Source: Macadamia tetraphylla
Taxonomy: Eukaryota; Streptophyta; Magnoliopsida; Proteales; Proteaceae
Assembly (NCBI GenBank): GCA_022985045.1
Contig: CM040966.1
Location: 43,383,238 to 43,447,237, forward strand
Length of the DNA stretch: 64,000 nucleotides
Direction: 5' to 3'
In this document: positions 41,531-52,974 of the stretch, one piece after another
Layout: each line of letters opens with the position of its first letter
How positions within the stretch are numbered: position 1 is the stretch's first letter
The notes under the pieces: generated by a model
Seen by the model: the letters and a program-made list of their open reading frames with translations, nothing else
Told to the model about the DNA's origin: nothing
Database searches by the model: none
Translations under genes and position numbers: made by a program

Positions 41531-42858
41531 TTATCTCTTGAGTTGATACATGTTGGCCAATCCTGGTATTTCTTCACCATTGTGGTCTGTGAGCTTCATT
41601 GATTTGCCTGGTAGAATCTCTTTAACAGTAAATGAGCAACTCCAATTAGGCTGAAACTTTCCTTTGGGGTCATAAATTGGGGCTCTTTGTTCACGAAGAA
41701 CAAGCTCGCCCTCTTCTATATGTTGGGGCTTTACATTCTTGTTGAAAGCCCTTGCTATTCTTAGCTGATACTCTCTTAGATTGTCCATTGCCTTTATACG
41801 CCTCTCATCAAGAAAGTTGGCTCATCATGCCTAGCCTTCACCCATTCTCCTTCTGGTAGCTAACTATCCAAAAGTATCCTTAGGGATGGTACTAGGATTT
41901 TTATTGGCAACATTCCTTCGACTCCATATACTAAGGAGAATGGATTTACCTCAGTCGAAGACCCCATAGAAGTCTGATATGCCCATAATGCAAGTGGTAA
42001 CTTGTTTGCCCAATCCTTGTGTGTTTTGGCCATCTTCTGGAGAATGACCTTGATGTTCTTGTTGGCTGCTTCTACTATCCCATTGGTCTGTGGCCTATAG
42101 GTGGTAGAGCGATGCCTCTTGATGCTAAACTTTGTGCAAATCTTATTAGTCTTGCCCCAAAAATGGGATCCTTGATCTGATATCAACTCCATATGGGCTA
42201 ATGATATTTTCTAGAATGAGCTTTGCTACCTTGGTTGAAGTGAGCACTGCATATGATTGGGCTTCTACCCACTTAGTGAAGTAATTAATGGCCACCAAGA
42301 TGAACTCATGCCCATTGGATGCTTTGGGGTTGATCTTCCCTATTATGTTGATGCCCCAAGTGGAAAACGGCTAGGGGGAACTGATTGAGTATAGTTCCAT
42401 TGGTGGGATATGTATGATGTTGTCAAATATCTGACACTTGTGGCATTTCTCAACATAGCTGACACAATCTGCTTCCATTGTATTTCAATAGTATCCCAAT
42501 CTAAGGACCTTATTGGCTAACAATTTGGCATTCATATGGGCTCCCCAAAGGCCTTGATAAATTTCTTCCATGATTGTTTGAGCTTGCTTTTCATCTACAC
42601 ACAATAGTTGTATCCCATCATAGGATCTTTTGTTCAACAAATCTCCTTGGAGGAAAAACTGGGTAGCATATCTCTTTAGGAACTTATTTTTCCTGTCGGT
42701 GGCTTCAACTGGATACTTCCTTTCCCTGATGAAGTCCATAATGTGAGTAAACCAAGATCGGCCATCCATGGTGAGAGAATTCACCATATTCTGGTAGATG
42801 GGCTTACTTCTTTGTTCCACTAAGAATGGTTGAATTTTGGCCATCGGATTGCATTCTA
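41531..42858 (-). pseudogene. Tat-1 integrase, with catalytic Asp lost
   Basis: On the minus strand 42844-42485 covers the region before integrase and part of the zinc-binding domain (GLWGAHMNAKLLANKVLRLGYY), then the core. The first catalytic block reads WGINIIGK: the Asp is Asn at 42349-42347 (GAC to AAC); Tat-2 keeps WGIDIIG. The second (ELISDQGSHFWGKT) and third (NGIVEAANK) acidic residues remain. The C-terminal part (41788-41531) is open, ending after MYQLKR. A stop or shift lies near 42195 and 41850. Tekay-2 cuts the reading at 42858. Confidence 0.85.
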
Positions 42859-45800
42859 TGTTACACCTGTGCCCTAATCCGGTCTAATTTGAACTGTTGT
42901 GACAAGCCTCGGATCAGAGATCGGAAGTATGATCGGGTTTTGGCTTATAGCTACAAATTTTTGAGGGGGTAGAGATAACCCCACATGTTCGTGCATTGCA
43001 TGCCTATCTAATTGAAGGGGATTCATACCTTCTGATCCTAGATGGTTAGTGACCCAACTTCTCACACTTGAATTTCAGCACGCATTGAACAATTGCTGAA
43101 TGGCCTTGAGCATGTCCAAAGGAAACCACCCATGAAAGACCAGCCATGGGACTGCAAGCTGTCTTGACCACTGAAAACAAGCCATCGGAAGCAGCCTGGG
43201 ACTGGATCCAATGATTGTTTCCGATGGGTTGACAGGCTATTTTCGGGGTTTCGATGTCCGTGGTTCCCGCCACTTGCATTGTAAATGGTTTCGGATGAAC
43301 CCAAATCATCCTTCACACATTCCTCGTGATGTGAGCACTTTATGGACCTAAATGGTTGGGTCCTTGTGCCCCAAAATTCATTTTAACTCGATTGGTCCAA
43401 AAGAGGTCCAACCCAAACAGACCCTGAGGTCCACTTAAGTTATAAGTTGGGAAATGAGGATTCATTTCCTCATTTCCCTTGTGCTCAACATAGGAGAGGA
43501 GAGTAACAAGAGAGGAAGGAAGAGGAAGAATAAGAAGGTTGGAGGCTTACCTTGGTGCTGGCTGCAGCCAAGTTGCTGGAATCAATGTTGGAGGTAAGTA
43601 CACTCACTTCCACCACTCTCTCTCTTCATTTTGACCTAGACAAAGCTAGGTATGGATGGAATCTTAGTGTATAAATCATGTTAAGGTCATAGAATGTGTG
43701 TTCTACCCTCCTGGTGGTGTTGCCGAGCTCGAACCAAGCCCGATAAGCTCCAGTAACAAGTATTGCCAAAAGACTAACTAGGGTTTCGGTCATTCGATCA
43801 ACGTATCTCCCAAACGGATCAGTGGAATTGGGATTTTCTTGGCTTCGAATGATGCTAGGAACATCCCCTATAAACTCCCCAGAACAAATCCTGACAATCT
43901 GGCCCGAGTCGAAAAGCCCAAATTCGAGTTGGACTTTTTTGTAATTCCACCAAAAATATGGCGTAGAGAACACTACAACTATTTTCGTTGGGTTGTTTTC
44001 AATAGACGAATGAGACTTAAGTGCTCTCTGTCTTCTCCACTGGAAACAAGACTGATATTTTTAGTGGAAATGCCCTGTTTCTGGTGGGTGTTTCTGGTGA
44101 CAATATTGTCACTTGGGGACAGTGCCTGTACCCTTTGGGGGTGACTATGTGGGTCCCTCCTGATGTTCCTGATGCATACTGATGTAGAATTCCCTTTGTG
44201 TCTAGGACAATGATGCGCATGTGCCCCGAAGCCAACATTGATTTGATCAATCAGTGGCCGTACTTGAACCTGAACACACCAGATCGTAAACCAGGTGAGG
44301 GATGGACTGTGTTTATTTTTGGAATGTTTATTATTATTAAATTTCTCACATGCTTAGAATTATATGTTTAATTATAATTACTCAAGTATGATGATGATAT
44401 GTTACATTTGTCATTTTACAATCATGATATGAACTGTATGGAGATGTATGATGGGATCCGGTGTGGCCGAGGAGGTACTAGTATCGTGGTCGTCATGTGT
44501 TTGGTTGTGTGTGGGATAAAATCCGATATGACCGAGGTGGTACCGGTGCCATGATTGCCGTATGTATGTTGCATGCATGCATTGATTATGTGCATTAGAG
44601 TTAGTTGTAGTTACGAGTTACACTTTGTGGCCAAGGTCTCGCTGGTATCGTGCACCCTGGGACTACATTTGGAAATGGATACGCTTCGTGGCCGATGATT
44701 GGTACCAGTGTCGCATAGTCTATACTCAACTATGATATGTATGCTAGATTAGGCAAATGGTCTCGGGTTTCACTTTGTGCCCAAGGTCTCGCTGGTATTG
44801 TGTACCCGACAGTGTATTTGGAGATGGATTACACTTTGTGGCCGAGGTCTTACCGGTATCGTGTAATTCATACTAACTATATTATTATGAAGGCATGTAC
44901 CATATATGTGGTTAGGTATCACTCTCTATGCTAAGAACCATTGCCAATAGGGGTCAATGTGTTGGATAACCCATTGTGGTATGTTCAATGTGCCTTTCCG
45001 GAATGCCACACCCATGGTACGATGTGATTGTAGCTGGAGGCGAGAACCTATCCGACGAGGCCGATGATGTATCAATGTCGTGACTGCCAGTAGGGGGTTA
45101 TTAGGGGTTTACTGGGTGACCCATGGATGCATTCGGAGATCGATAGGCTTCTAATCACGGCTAGGGTTTGTATCCTTGCATAGTCGATGGCGGTTCTGAG
45201 ACAAAGGATACAGCCTAATGCGCTGTAGTAGCATTTACCAGACTTAGTTTGTATTGTTAGGTGGATAATAAATAAATGAACTGCATCACGAGCATCATGG
45301 ACCATGTGTTTAATTTTTGCAATCATACATCATAAATTATTACTGCTATTGTCTTGCTTGGATGTGCTAGAGCCCACCCCTTACTAAGTGAGTTGGGAAG
45401 CTCACCCCATGTATACACCCCTTTTTAGATGATGATGTAGGTACCATGGTGCCAATGGCGGGTGACCCAGTATCTTCTGAGTCAGAGTATGATGTGAGCG
45501 ATAGGTAGATACCAGAAGTGGAGGAGCATAATCAAGACTGTGCTTACGACCACTGTGCTTACGCCACACCATGAGATTGTAAATCATACTTTGATACTTT
45601 TGGGTATAACTGTGGATTGTATATTTTGAGATTATATTATATATCATTGATGAATGTAACAGAATAACTCGGGTATTACTATTATATTATCATTAGACAT
45701 TTTTCCATTTTATTTAGGATTCCACTACTATACTTTGATTCCGCTGCTTATGTTGGTTTGTGATGTGAGATTGTGAAAATGTTATGGTACTTCTATCAGA

Positions 45801-45893
45801 GATCCTGTTAGGTTTGTAAGATAGGTATGTGTCATACTCACACCATCGGTATTCCTAATGGTAAGTTGGGTCTACTGGAATTGGGGTGTGACA
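42859..45893 (+). repeat. Tekay-2 5' LTR
   Basis: TGTTACACC at the start and GGTGTGACA at the end form the terminal inverted pair; length 3035 bp. It contains degenerate repeats of CACTTTGTGGCCGAGGTC then GGTATCGTG (about 44457-44870). ORFs within it are not conserved in frame with the 3' LTR and are not called. Confidence 0.92.
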
Positions 45894-45897
45894 GCTA

Positions 45898-45909
45898 TGG
45901 TATCAGAGC
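45898..45909 (+). other. Tekay-2 primer-binding site (tRNA-Met)
   Basis: TGGTATCAGAGC lies four bases after the 5' LTR end, the standard initiator tRNA-Met PBS. Confidence 0.92.
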
Positions 45910-46229
45910 GCGATGCTCTATCTTAACTCACATTCTTAGCCAAACCATAACTTGGGAAATTTAGGATTAAATAAAAATCTCAAGACAACAATAATATAAA
46001 TTTCACAATTAAGAGACAAGCATAGGTGTTAAAGCTGTTTCATTATAATAGAGAACTTGAATACATACCTTACACTTTTCATAAGAAAATAAAGTATGAA
46101 AAACAGGAAATCCTAACTAGCCTAAAGACTAAGAATGTAAATGATAGAATGCAAATGACATAAAATGAAATTTCAACTAAACCTAAAACATTAAACTCAA
46201 ATAAAACATGGAAAGGAAAATCCTAAAAG
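45910..46229 (+). other. Tekay-2 leader, A-rich, no gene seen
   Basis: A-rich spacer between the PBS and the 3' end of the antisense gene. Nothing recognisable. Confidence 0.6.
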
Positions 46230-47710
46230 CTACAGTGGCAAGCATGCCACTACTCTTGCTACTGTTGGTTCTATCCTTGGCCCTGAGCTTGGTTCGGACC
46301 AATGCTTTGCTGAAAGAGGCATCAGAATACCAAGATGGAAGACCATCGCCTGCATCTGTGCCTTTAGGGAGGCCACTCTATTGCCCATAAAACAATAGGT
46401 CCTGTCTATGCTGTTGAGGCGGCCATCTATACTCCTCATTAGAGATGTGGTGGTGTCTAGGCGGGCCATAACATCATTGAGACCATAAGGCCTCACACCC
46501 CTAGTACCCCGAGAAGTAGAAGCAGCCATAGAACCCATAGTCTGGGGATCAGATGGTGGAACCCCACCAACCCCAGCAACTTCTCCTGCACCAGCAACAC
46601 CATCGGCATTGCCGCCAACCTCACCGGCACCACCACCCTCTACGTCCATAGGCTACTGACCCTCTCCTGGAATAGGTGTCACCTCCCTTAGATCTATGGT
46701 CATCTTCCTCAAAGAATCTTGGTTGAAGTCTGTGACCTCTTCACCCAAGCGTGCCTCTCCCTCCAAGTCCACCCCAAAATGGCAGAAGATGTCAGTAAGT
46801 ATTCTTCCATAGCACAAGCTTCCCGCTCGGTGATCCACTCCTCTGGACTGAAGAACCATAGTCCACATAAGGAGGTAAGGAAGACGTATCTGCTCCCCAT
46901 GTACACGCAGTAGGTCACATAGGCTTGCAGTGCGGATACCTCATCAAAGTGTCCACAAATGGGAAGAATATTCAACTGAATCACATGGCAGATGACCTTT
47001 GGAGTAGAAAAATAGTTGACTGAGCGGCTCCACCCCTTGGCCTCCTTAGTCAACATGTCATTTATTTCCTGAAAAGTATTGGGACTCTGGAATTCGTAGC
47101 CTAGAGTCAAGGTGGGCAGTACACTAGGTCACCAGTATTGTTGACTATCAGGGTATTGGCCAACTACCCCATGCCGAAGGAGATCTCCACCCCCTTACAT
47201 AGGAGGTGATCCGCATCTCTTCAGTACCCCGATTCACGCATTGCTGGTTGGAGTAGAATAATCGGACCAATGTAGGATAGTAATACTTGTTGGGTTTTAA
47301 GATACGCCACCCAACCTTGTCAAACCGTTGATGGAGACAGAATGCACGAACGTCATTGGTCCTCACATAAACTCCTGGGTCCACATTGTGGCACTCGAAG
47401 AGTTCTCAATGGTCTCACTCAGCCATAGAGGGGAACAAGATTGGGTTGAATTGAGTGGCAGTGTCTTGTTCCTCTTGTTCAACGACATGTTGGGTATGTA
47501 TACGGCATCCATACATAGTTGCAATATGATTCCTAAGGATTTAGGATGAAAAACCAGATTCAATGGGTGAATGTAAAGCTCACAGAGAAGAAAATCACAA
47601 AACTAGGTTACAAAGAGGAGGAACATACCTTTGGTGCGAATACGACATCGATTGATCGCAAAATAGCGAGTGGAAGGTAGGGAATGAGTTGCAAAGTCCT
47701 CCTTGGCCAT
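46230..47710 (-). pseudogene. Antisense accessory gene with one intron (plant transposon protein-like)
   Basis: This gene is read against gag-pol. Exon 1 is 47710-47629 (ATG at 47710, start MAKEDFATHSLP). The intron is 47628-47533 (96 bp, GTATGT...CCTTAG). Exon 2 runs from 47532 to a stop at 46230. Splicing keeps the frame (82 nt plus 2), while reading through the intron hits a stop within ten codons. Exon 2 has a globular part (about 47530-46800, with VIQLNILPICGHFDEVSALQAYV) resembling the 'putative plant transposon protein' domain (Pfam Transposase_32), then a Gly/Ala-rich linker and a helical tail (DVMARLDTTTSLMRSIDGRLN). At least three frameshifts (near 47390, 47150, 46850) and a stop near 46652 break it. 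Role unknown. Confidence 0.75.
47533..47628 (-). other. Predicted intron of the antisense gene
   Basis: On the minus strand: donor AAAG|GTATGT, acceptor AAATCCTTAG|GA, with pyrimidine-rich sequence before it. 96 bp is a typical plant intron length. Evidence is sequence only. Confidence 0.65.
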
Positions 47711-47770
47711 TTCCACACCTTTTCCACAAGTTAAAATAGGGTTTTGTACAATAAAACCCAAACCTGAGCC

Positions 47771-47778
47771 TATTTATA
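47771..47778 (-). promoter_or_regulatory. TATA box of the antisense gene
   Basis: The minus strand reads GGCTATAAATAGGCTC, a canonical plant TATA box about 60 bases before the ATG at 47710, leaving room for a 5' UTR of roughly 30 bases. Confidence 0.68.
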
Positions 47779-48255
47779 GCCATTTTGGTGCCACCAGAAA
47801 CACTGGGCATGCTTCCGGTGCCTGTTTCTGGTGAAGTGAAAATTCACATTTTGCTCTCTTTTTTTCCCACAAAAAATAACACGGATATTTCCTGTTGATT
47901 AAACCATATTTCTGGTGATAAGTCTCCCTGTTTTTGGTGGACTAATTTGGAAAATAAATTATTTTGTTTTTCAAATCTAAATTTTTATTTTTGTTACTTT
48001 AATGGTGTGCCCCTTTGAGATACATGTGTGATTGGATTCTAATATGTGTGGATCCCACTTATGCATGCCCTAGTCCTTGTTTTTGCCTATCGTATACATG
48101 TGGGACCCACTATGCATGCATGTGTTCCAAATACATGCAACCTTGTATATGCATGTGCACTAATCGGATTCCTCCACAGGAGTTATGTCACACTAGAACA
48201 CTCGATCCCAATCCCAATCACGCCCGTCACCTCCCACTTCCCCTACATGGAATTG
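47779..48255 (+). other. Spacer between antisense gene promoter and gag
   Basis: Contains T-rich then TGTG/CATGCA-rich sequence. It probably holds the upstream part of the antisense promoter. No ORF is supported. Confidence 0.5.
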
Positions 48256-48319
48256 GGGTAGACCCCACAATGCACCCTCGGCTCCGTCGGTACTTACAGC
48301 CCAGGATGTGGCATCCATC

Positions 48320-49335
48320 ATGAATAACATGATGCGGGGAGTTGAAGAAAGGCAAAACCAGTTTATGGCTGAGATCGATAATAGAATCCAAGTGGCAATG
48401 GAAGCCCGTAATGCACCACCCGCACCTCCTACGCCATCGGCACCCATTCCAATACCCGCTAGATCGGTTACCCTTCAAACATCTGGTGGGGCACAAGTGC
48501 ATGGGCAGGTACAAGGCCCGATGCTGGATCAAGCCCAGGCCTATGTAGAGGGCTGCACAGACTTGAAAAAAAATGATGGAGAAGTTTCAATGGCTTATGC
48601 CCCCATGCTTCTCAAAGGTGCGCCAAGACCCGTTGTATCCATCAAGATGGATTGGTGGAATGGAGAAGGCTTTTAGACTGATGGGCTGCAATGATGAGTA
48701 GAAAATTTTGTGTGCTGGCTATTAGTGCCACCGAGCCTATTCTGAGGGCTAGTAACCCGAACCCCACTTGGGCAGACTTCAAAGGGGCCTTCTTTGAGAA
48801 CTATTTTCTAGAAAGCTTCAGGAATAGGAGAGAGAGTGAGTTCTCTCAGTTAGTTTAAGGTTCCCGGTATGTGCTTGAGTATCAGCAACACTTTGAGGAG
48901 CTATTCCATTTTGCTCCTGTGCATCTCAAAGGTGATAGAGCTAAAGTGAAGAAGTTTGAGAAAGGGTTGAGGCCAGGTATTGGGTCAACCATTGTGGGGT
49001 TGAAACTGTAGACCTATGCTGAGGTGGTCCAAGTGGCCAAATCTATTAAAGATTGGTATAGAGACAACTTCACTGCCCAGTAAGGGACTGGAAAGAGGCC
49101 AATGGGATCTACTGATTCTAGGGGAGGTAGCAAACCTTTCCAAGTGCCCTATGTCAACCTAACTTCAGTGCAATTTAGGAAGCCTGATGCTAGTCAGACT
49201 TCCCAGTCCTTCCGATCTAATGCTATATCTTAGTCTTTGGGATCGAATCTGAGATGCTTTCATTGTGATCAGCTGGGCCATATGGCAAGGATATGCCCCC
49301 ACCGAAGGCTAGGTAATGCACCCCACACTATGCCA
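48320..49335 (+). pseudogene. gag: Tekay-2 gag
   Basis: A frame from about 48256 has its first ATG at 48320 (MNNMMRGVEERQNQF), then a Pro-rich stretch. A shift near 48560-48600 leads to the capsid-like domain (about 48690-49080, with ATEPILRASNPNPTWADFK and FRNRRESEFSQL) broken by TAG stops near 48675, 48857, 49009 and 49081. The zinc knuckle at 49255-49296 reads CFHCDQLGHMARIC, all four ligands intact. The true start is uncertain because the N-terminus is damaged. Order and wording match Tekay-1 gag. Confidence 0.82.
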
Positions 49336-49371
49336 CCTAGGCCCTAGTAGACATATTCAGCCCCAAGACCA

Positions 49372-50073
49372 GTGCAGCCCCTACAGGGCCAGAGACTACA
49401 GGGCAGAGTGTTTGCTATGACTGCAGAGGATGTTGAGGCTGCACCTAGTGTAGTGATAGGTACATTATTGATATCATTGTTGCTTGCATATGTGTTATTT
49501 GACTCAGGAGCCTCGCATTCGTTCATGTCACCGGCATTTACGAAGAAGATGAGCATTCCACCTAAGGGACTGACTTAATGTTTGGCTGTGATCACCCCTA
49601 TAGGAAGTGTAGTGGGTTTGAACTATGTTTAAAATCCTTGTCCAGTGACCATAGGTGAACATGAGTTGAATGTTCACTTGATCGAGTTGGATATAACCGA
49701 CTTTGAAGTGATTTTAGGAATGGACTGTTTATCCGCATACAGAGCCAGTGTGCTATGTGCAGAGAAAACTATCATTTTCAGACCTCATGATGATGATGAG
49801 TTTGTGTTCCAAAGGGATAAGCTCAAGAAACCCAAAAAGGTTATCATATCCGCGCTCTAGATGAAGAAGTTAATTGATAAGGGATGTCTCTTAGCATCGG
49901 TGATGGATACTGAGATAGAAATTAGGCTATTGACAGAGCTAGATGTGGTGAGAGAATTTCCTGATGTATTCCCGGATGACTTGACAAAGTTTGCTAAAGA
50001 TCTACTCCCCGAATCAGCACCAGTGTCAAAGGCCTCTTACCGCATGGCCCCCATAAAGTTGAAGGAATTATAG
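49372..50073 (+). pseudogene. Tekay-2 aspartic protease and linker to RT
   Basis: The active site LFDSGASHSFMS (D-S-G-A, Asp at 49501-49503) is intact, followed by the IELDITDFEVILGMDCLS block. Stops at 49576 (TAA), about 49630 (TAA), 49858 (TAG) and 50071 (TAG) interrupt one frame. The segment 49861-50073 leads to RT with FPDVFPDDL and APVSKASYRMAP. Confidence 0.85.
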
Positions 50074-51270
50074 GTGCAACTTCAAGACCTTCTGAAGAAG
50101 GGATTCATTAGACCTAGTGTGTCTCCATGGGGAGCACCAGTATTGTTCATCAAGAAGAAAGACGGAAGTATGAGATTGTGTATTGATTACCAGGAGCTTA
50201 ATAAGCAAACCATCAAGAACCGGTATCCTTTACCAAGGATAGATGATTTATTTGATCAGTTGCCAGGTGCCAAGGTGTTCCCCAAGATCGACCTTAGATC
50301 AGGCTACCACCAGCTTAGGATCAAGGATAGTGATGTCAGTAAGATAGCCTTTAGATCAAGATATGGACATTATGAATTCTTGGTAATGTCATTTAGGTTG
50401 ACCAATGCACTGGCTGCATTTATGGATTTGATGAACAACATATTCCAGGATGTCTTAGATAAGTTTGTGATAGTATTCATTGTTGACATTTTGGTCTACT
50501 CCAAGAGTGTAGAGGAACATGCCGTTCACCTGAGGTTAGTACTGCAACGGTTGAGGGAGAAGCAACTCTATGCAAAATTCAACAAGTGCGAGTTTTGGCT
50601 GTCACAGGTGGTATTCTTAGGCCACATTGTTTCTGACAAGGGTATAGAGGTTGACCCAGGCAAGGTGAAGGCAACTCTAGAATGGGAGACTTCCAAGAGT
50701 GTAGCAGACATACGTAGTTTTCTGGGATTGGCTAGATACTACAGGAGGTTTATCAAGAACTTCTCTCACATTGCCACTCCGATGATCCAACTCATAAGAA
50801 AGGACATAAAATTTGAGTGGTCTGATGCTTGTGAGAAGAGCTTCAAGGAGCTAAGGTAAAGGTTGGTATTAGCTCCAGTTTTGACTATTTCAATCGGTAC
50901 AGGTGGTATGGTTGTATATAGTGATGTCTCTAAGCTGGGATTGGGTTGTGTATTGATGCAGCATGGGAAGGTCATTGCATATGCATCCCGTCAGTTGAAG
51001 GATTATGAGAAGAACTACCCCACCCATGATTCAGAGTTGGCAATTGTGCTTTTTGCACTGAAAATCTAGAGACACTACTGTATGGTGAGAAGAGTGAGAT
51101 CTTCAGTGACCATAAGAGCCTCAACTACTTCACCCAAAAAAGGCTCAACATGAGACAAAGGCATTGGTTAAAGCTGATGAAGGATTATGATTGTACTATC
51201 CACTATCACCCAAGAAAGGCCAATGTGGTAGCTGATGCACTTAGTCAGAATTCCTAGTCACTGGCTCTTG
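50074..51270 (+). pseudogene. Tekay-2 RT and RNase H, RT active site mutated
   Basis: The RT frame is open from 50074 to 50857 with SPWGAPVLFIKKKDGSMRLC, PKIDLRSGYHQLRI and the C-terminal FLGLARYYRRFIKNFSHIA. The catalytic box reads FIVDILVYS: the first Asp of the usual FIDD is Val (GTT at 50482-50484), which should abolish polymerisation. RNase H starts near 50880 with VVYSDVSKLGLG and YASRQLKDYEKNYPTHDSELA, but a stop at 51067 and a shift near 51080 break its second half (ADAL-like string near 51235). A stop lies at 50857. Confidence 0.87.
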
Positions 51271-52974
51271 AATCATTGACCACCAATGAGTATCTCCTAG
51301 AGAAGGGCAGGAAACTAGACTTGGAACTATTAGTAGAGGGTGTCACCTTGTCACTATCGGCATTAGTGGTACAACCTAGTCTGGTGGATAGGATCACTAC
51401 AGCTCAGGTTACTGATGCAGAGTTACAGAAGCTGATGGTAGAGTGCCAGGAACGAACCCAAAAGGACCTGGATTTCTCTGTAACTGAAAGCGAAATTCTC
51501 AAGTTTAAAGGGAGGTTGTGTGTGCCCAGTGATGGTGATTTGAGAGACGGTTTTGAGAGAGGCACATAGCTCTCCATACTCAATTCACCCCGGCAGCACT
51601 AAAATGTACAAGGACCTCAAAGGCTCCTACTGGTGGAAAAGAATGAAGAATGATGTGGCCATGCATGTGTCTAGATGCCTCATATGCCAGTAAGTCAAGG
51701 CTGAGAGACAGAGGCCCCATGGGTTATTGCAGTCCCTACCTATCCCGGAGTGAAAATGAGAGAATATTACAATGGACTTCGTCATAGGCCTACCCCATAC
51801 ACAAAAGGGTATGGATGCCATTTGGGTAGTTATGGATCGCTTGACCATGGCAGCTTACTTTATCCCAATCATAATCACTTTTTCTATGGATAAGTTGGCC
51901 AAGTTATATATCGATAACATCATCAGATTGCATGGTGTGCCGGTTAGTATCATCTTTGATCGAGATCTCAGGTTCATTTTCAAGTTCTAGACATGTGTGG
52001 AGAAGGCTATGGGCAAACAGTTGGATTTCAGCACTACCTTTCACCCTCAGATCGATGGTCAATCGAAGAGGACTATTCAAACATTGGAGGACCTACTCCG
52101 AGCATGTGCCTTGGATATGAGTTATAGATGGGATGAGCACATTTCCCTTATCAAGTTCTCCTATAGCCACAGTTATCAGGCCACCATCGGAATGTCCCCA
52201 TTCGAGGCACAGTATAGCAGGAAGTGCCGAACTCCACTCTACTGGGATGAGGTTAGTGAGCGACATATTTTGGGTCCAGACTTAATATAGGCTACTAGTG
52301 AGAAGATGAATGTGGTCAGAGGAAGGATCAAGGTAGCTTAGTCCAGGTAGAAAAGCTATGTAGATGTTAGGAGGAAACATCTGGAATTTGGTATTAGAGA
52401 CAAGGAGTTCTTGTGGATCTCCCCAGTTGAAGGAGTGATGCGGTTCGACAAGAAAGGAAAGCTTAGTCCAAAGTTTATGGGACCGTATGATGTACTGGAG
52501 AGGATTGAACTGGTAGCTTATCAGATAGCTTTACTTCCAGAGTTGGGAGGTACACATGATATCTTCCATGTTTCTATGTTGAGGAAGTACATTCCCGACC
52601 CCACTCACGTTTTGACTTACATACCCCGTGAGTTGGATAAGGATTTTGCCTACGTGGAGTTTTTAGAGAAGATTATTGAATGGAAAGAGCATGTTCTCCA
52701 CAACCGTACCATTTCCTTTATCAAGGTGAAGTGGATGAACCACCCCAAACAGGAAGCATCATGGGAGCCGAAAGATGAGATATTGAAGCAGTATCCTGGA
52801 TTGCTTAATTTGCCAGGTATGTTCAATTTCGAGGATGAAATTCTTGTAAGGTGGGGGGAATGTTACACTCGTGCCCTAATCTGGTCTAATTTGAACTGTT
52901 ATAATAGGCCTCGAATCAGAGATCAGAAGTACGACCAGGTTTTGGCCCATAGCTACACATTGTTGAGGGGGTAG
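51271..52974 (+). pseudogene. Tekay-2 integrase with chromodomain
   Basis: The N-terminal zinc-binding region (about 51540-51700) is in changing frames, with HPGSTKMYKDLK and CLICQ. In the core, DFVIGLP (first Asp) and IFDRDLRF (second Asp) are intact, but the third block reads DGQSKRTIQ: the catalytic Glu is Lys (AAG at 52066-52068). The GPF/IDIF-type C-terminus and a chromodomain (about 52640-52810, YVEFLEKIIEWKEH...VKWMNHP..EASWEPKDEI) follow. Chromodomains guide chromoviruses to histone-marked chromatin. Stops at 51988, 52288, 52339 and others occur. The frame runs past the PPT and ends at 52972-52974 inside the 3' LTR. Confidence 0.9.
52849..52860 (+). other. Tekay-2 polypurine tract
   Basis: AGGTGGGGGGAA ends at the 3' LTR start TGTTACAC. 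Confidence 0.85.

Larger units (their letters stand above)
39606..42858 (-). mobile_element. Tat-1: 3' internal part of a Tat-like Ty3/gypsy element
   Basis: Minus-strand order from 42858: integrase, an extra ORF fragment (41120-40749), a repeat-bearing non-coding region, a PPT-like run (AAAGAGGGGCAATC, 39619-39606), then the LTR. Tekay-2 is inserted at 42859 within the segment between RNase H and integrase, so the rest of pol and gag are not on this side. Wording of the integrase and of the RPIYQN...FIRERKYP block matches Tat-2. Confidence 0.85.

Noticed and set aside
43046..44250. Minus-strand ORFs in the Tekay-2 5' LTR and equivalents in the 3' LTR (53025-54267)
   Set aside because: The paired LTR copies have shifted frames and different stops, as expected of non-coding LTR sequence.
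48193..48532. Minus-strand ORFs overlapping Tekay-2 gag
   Set aside because: Shadows of the gag frame; no conserved motif, and the plus frame reads a recognisable gag N-terminus.
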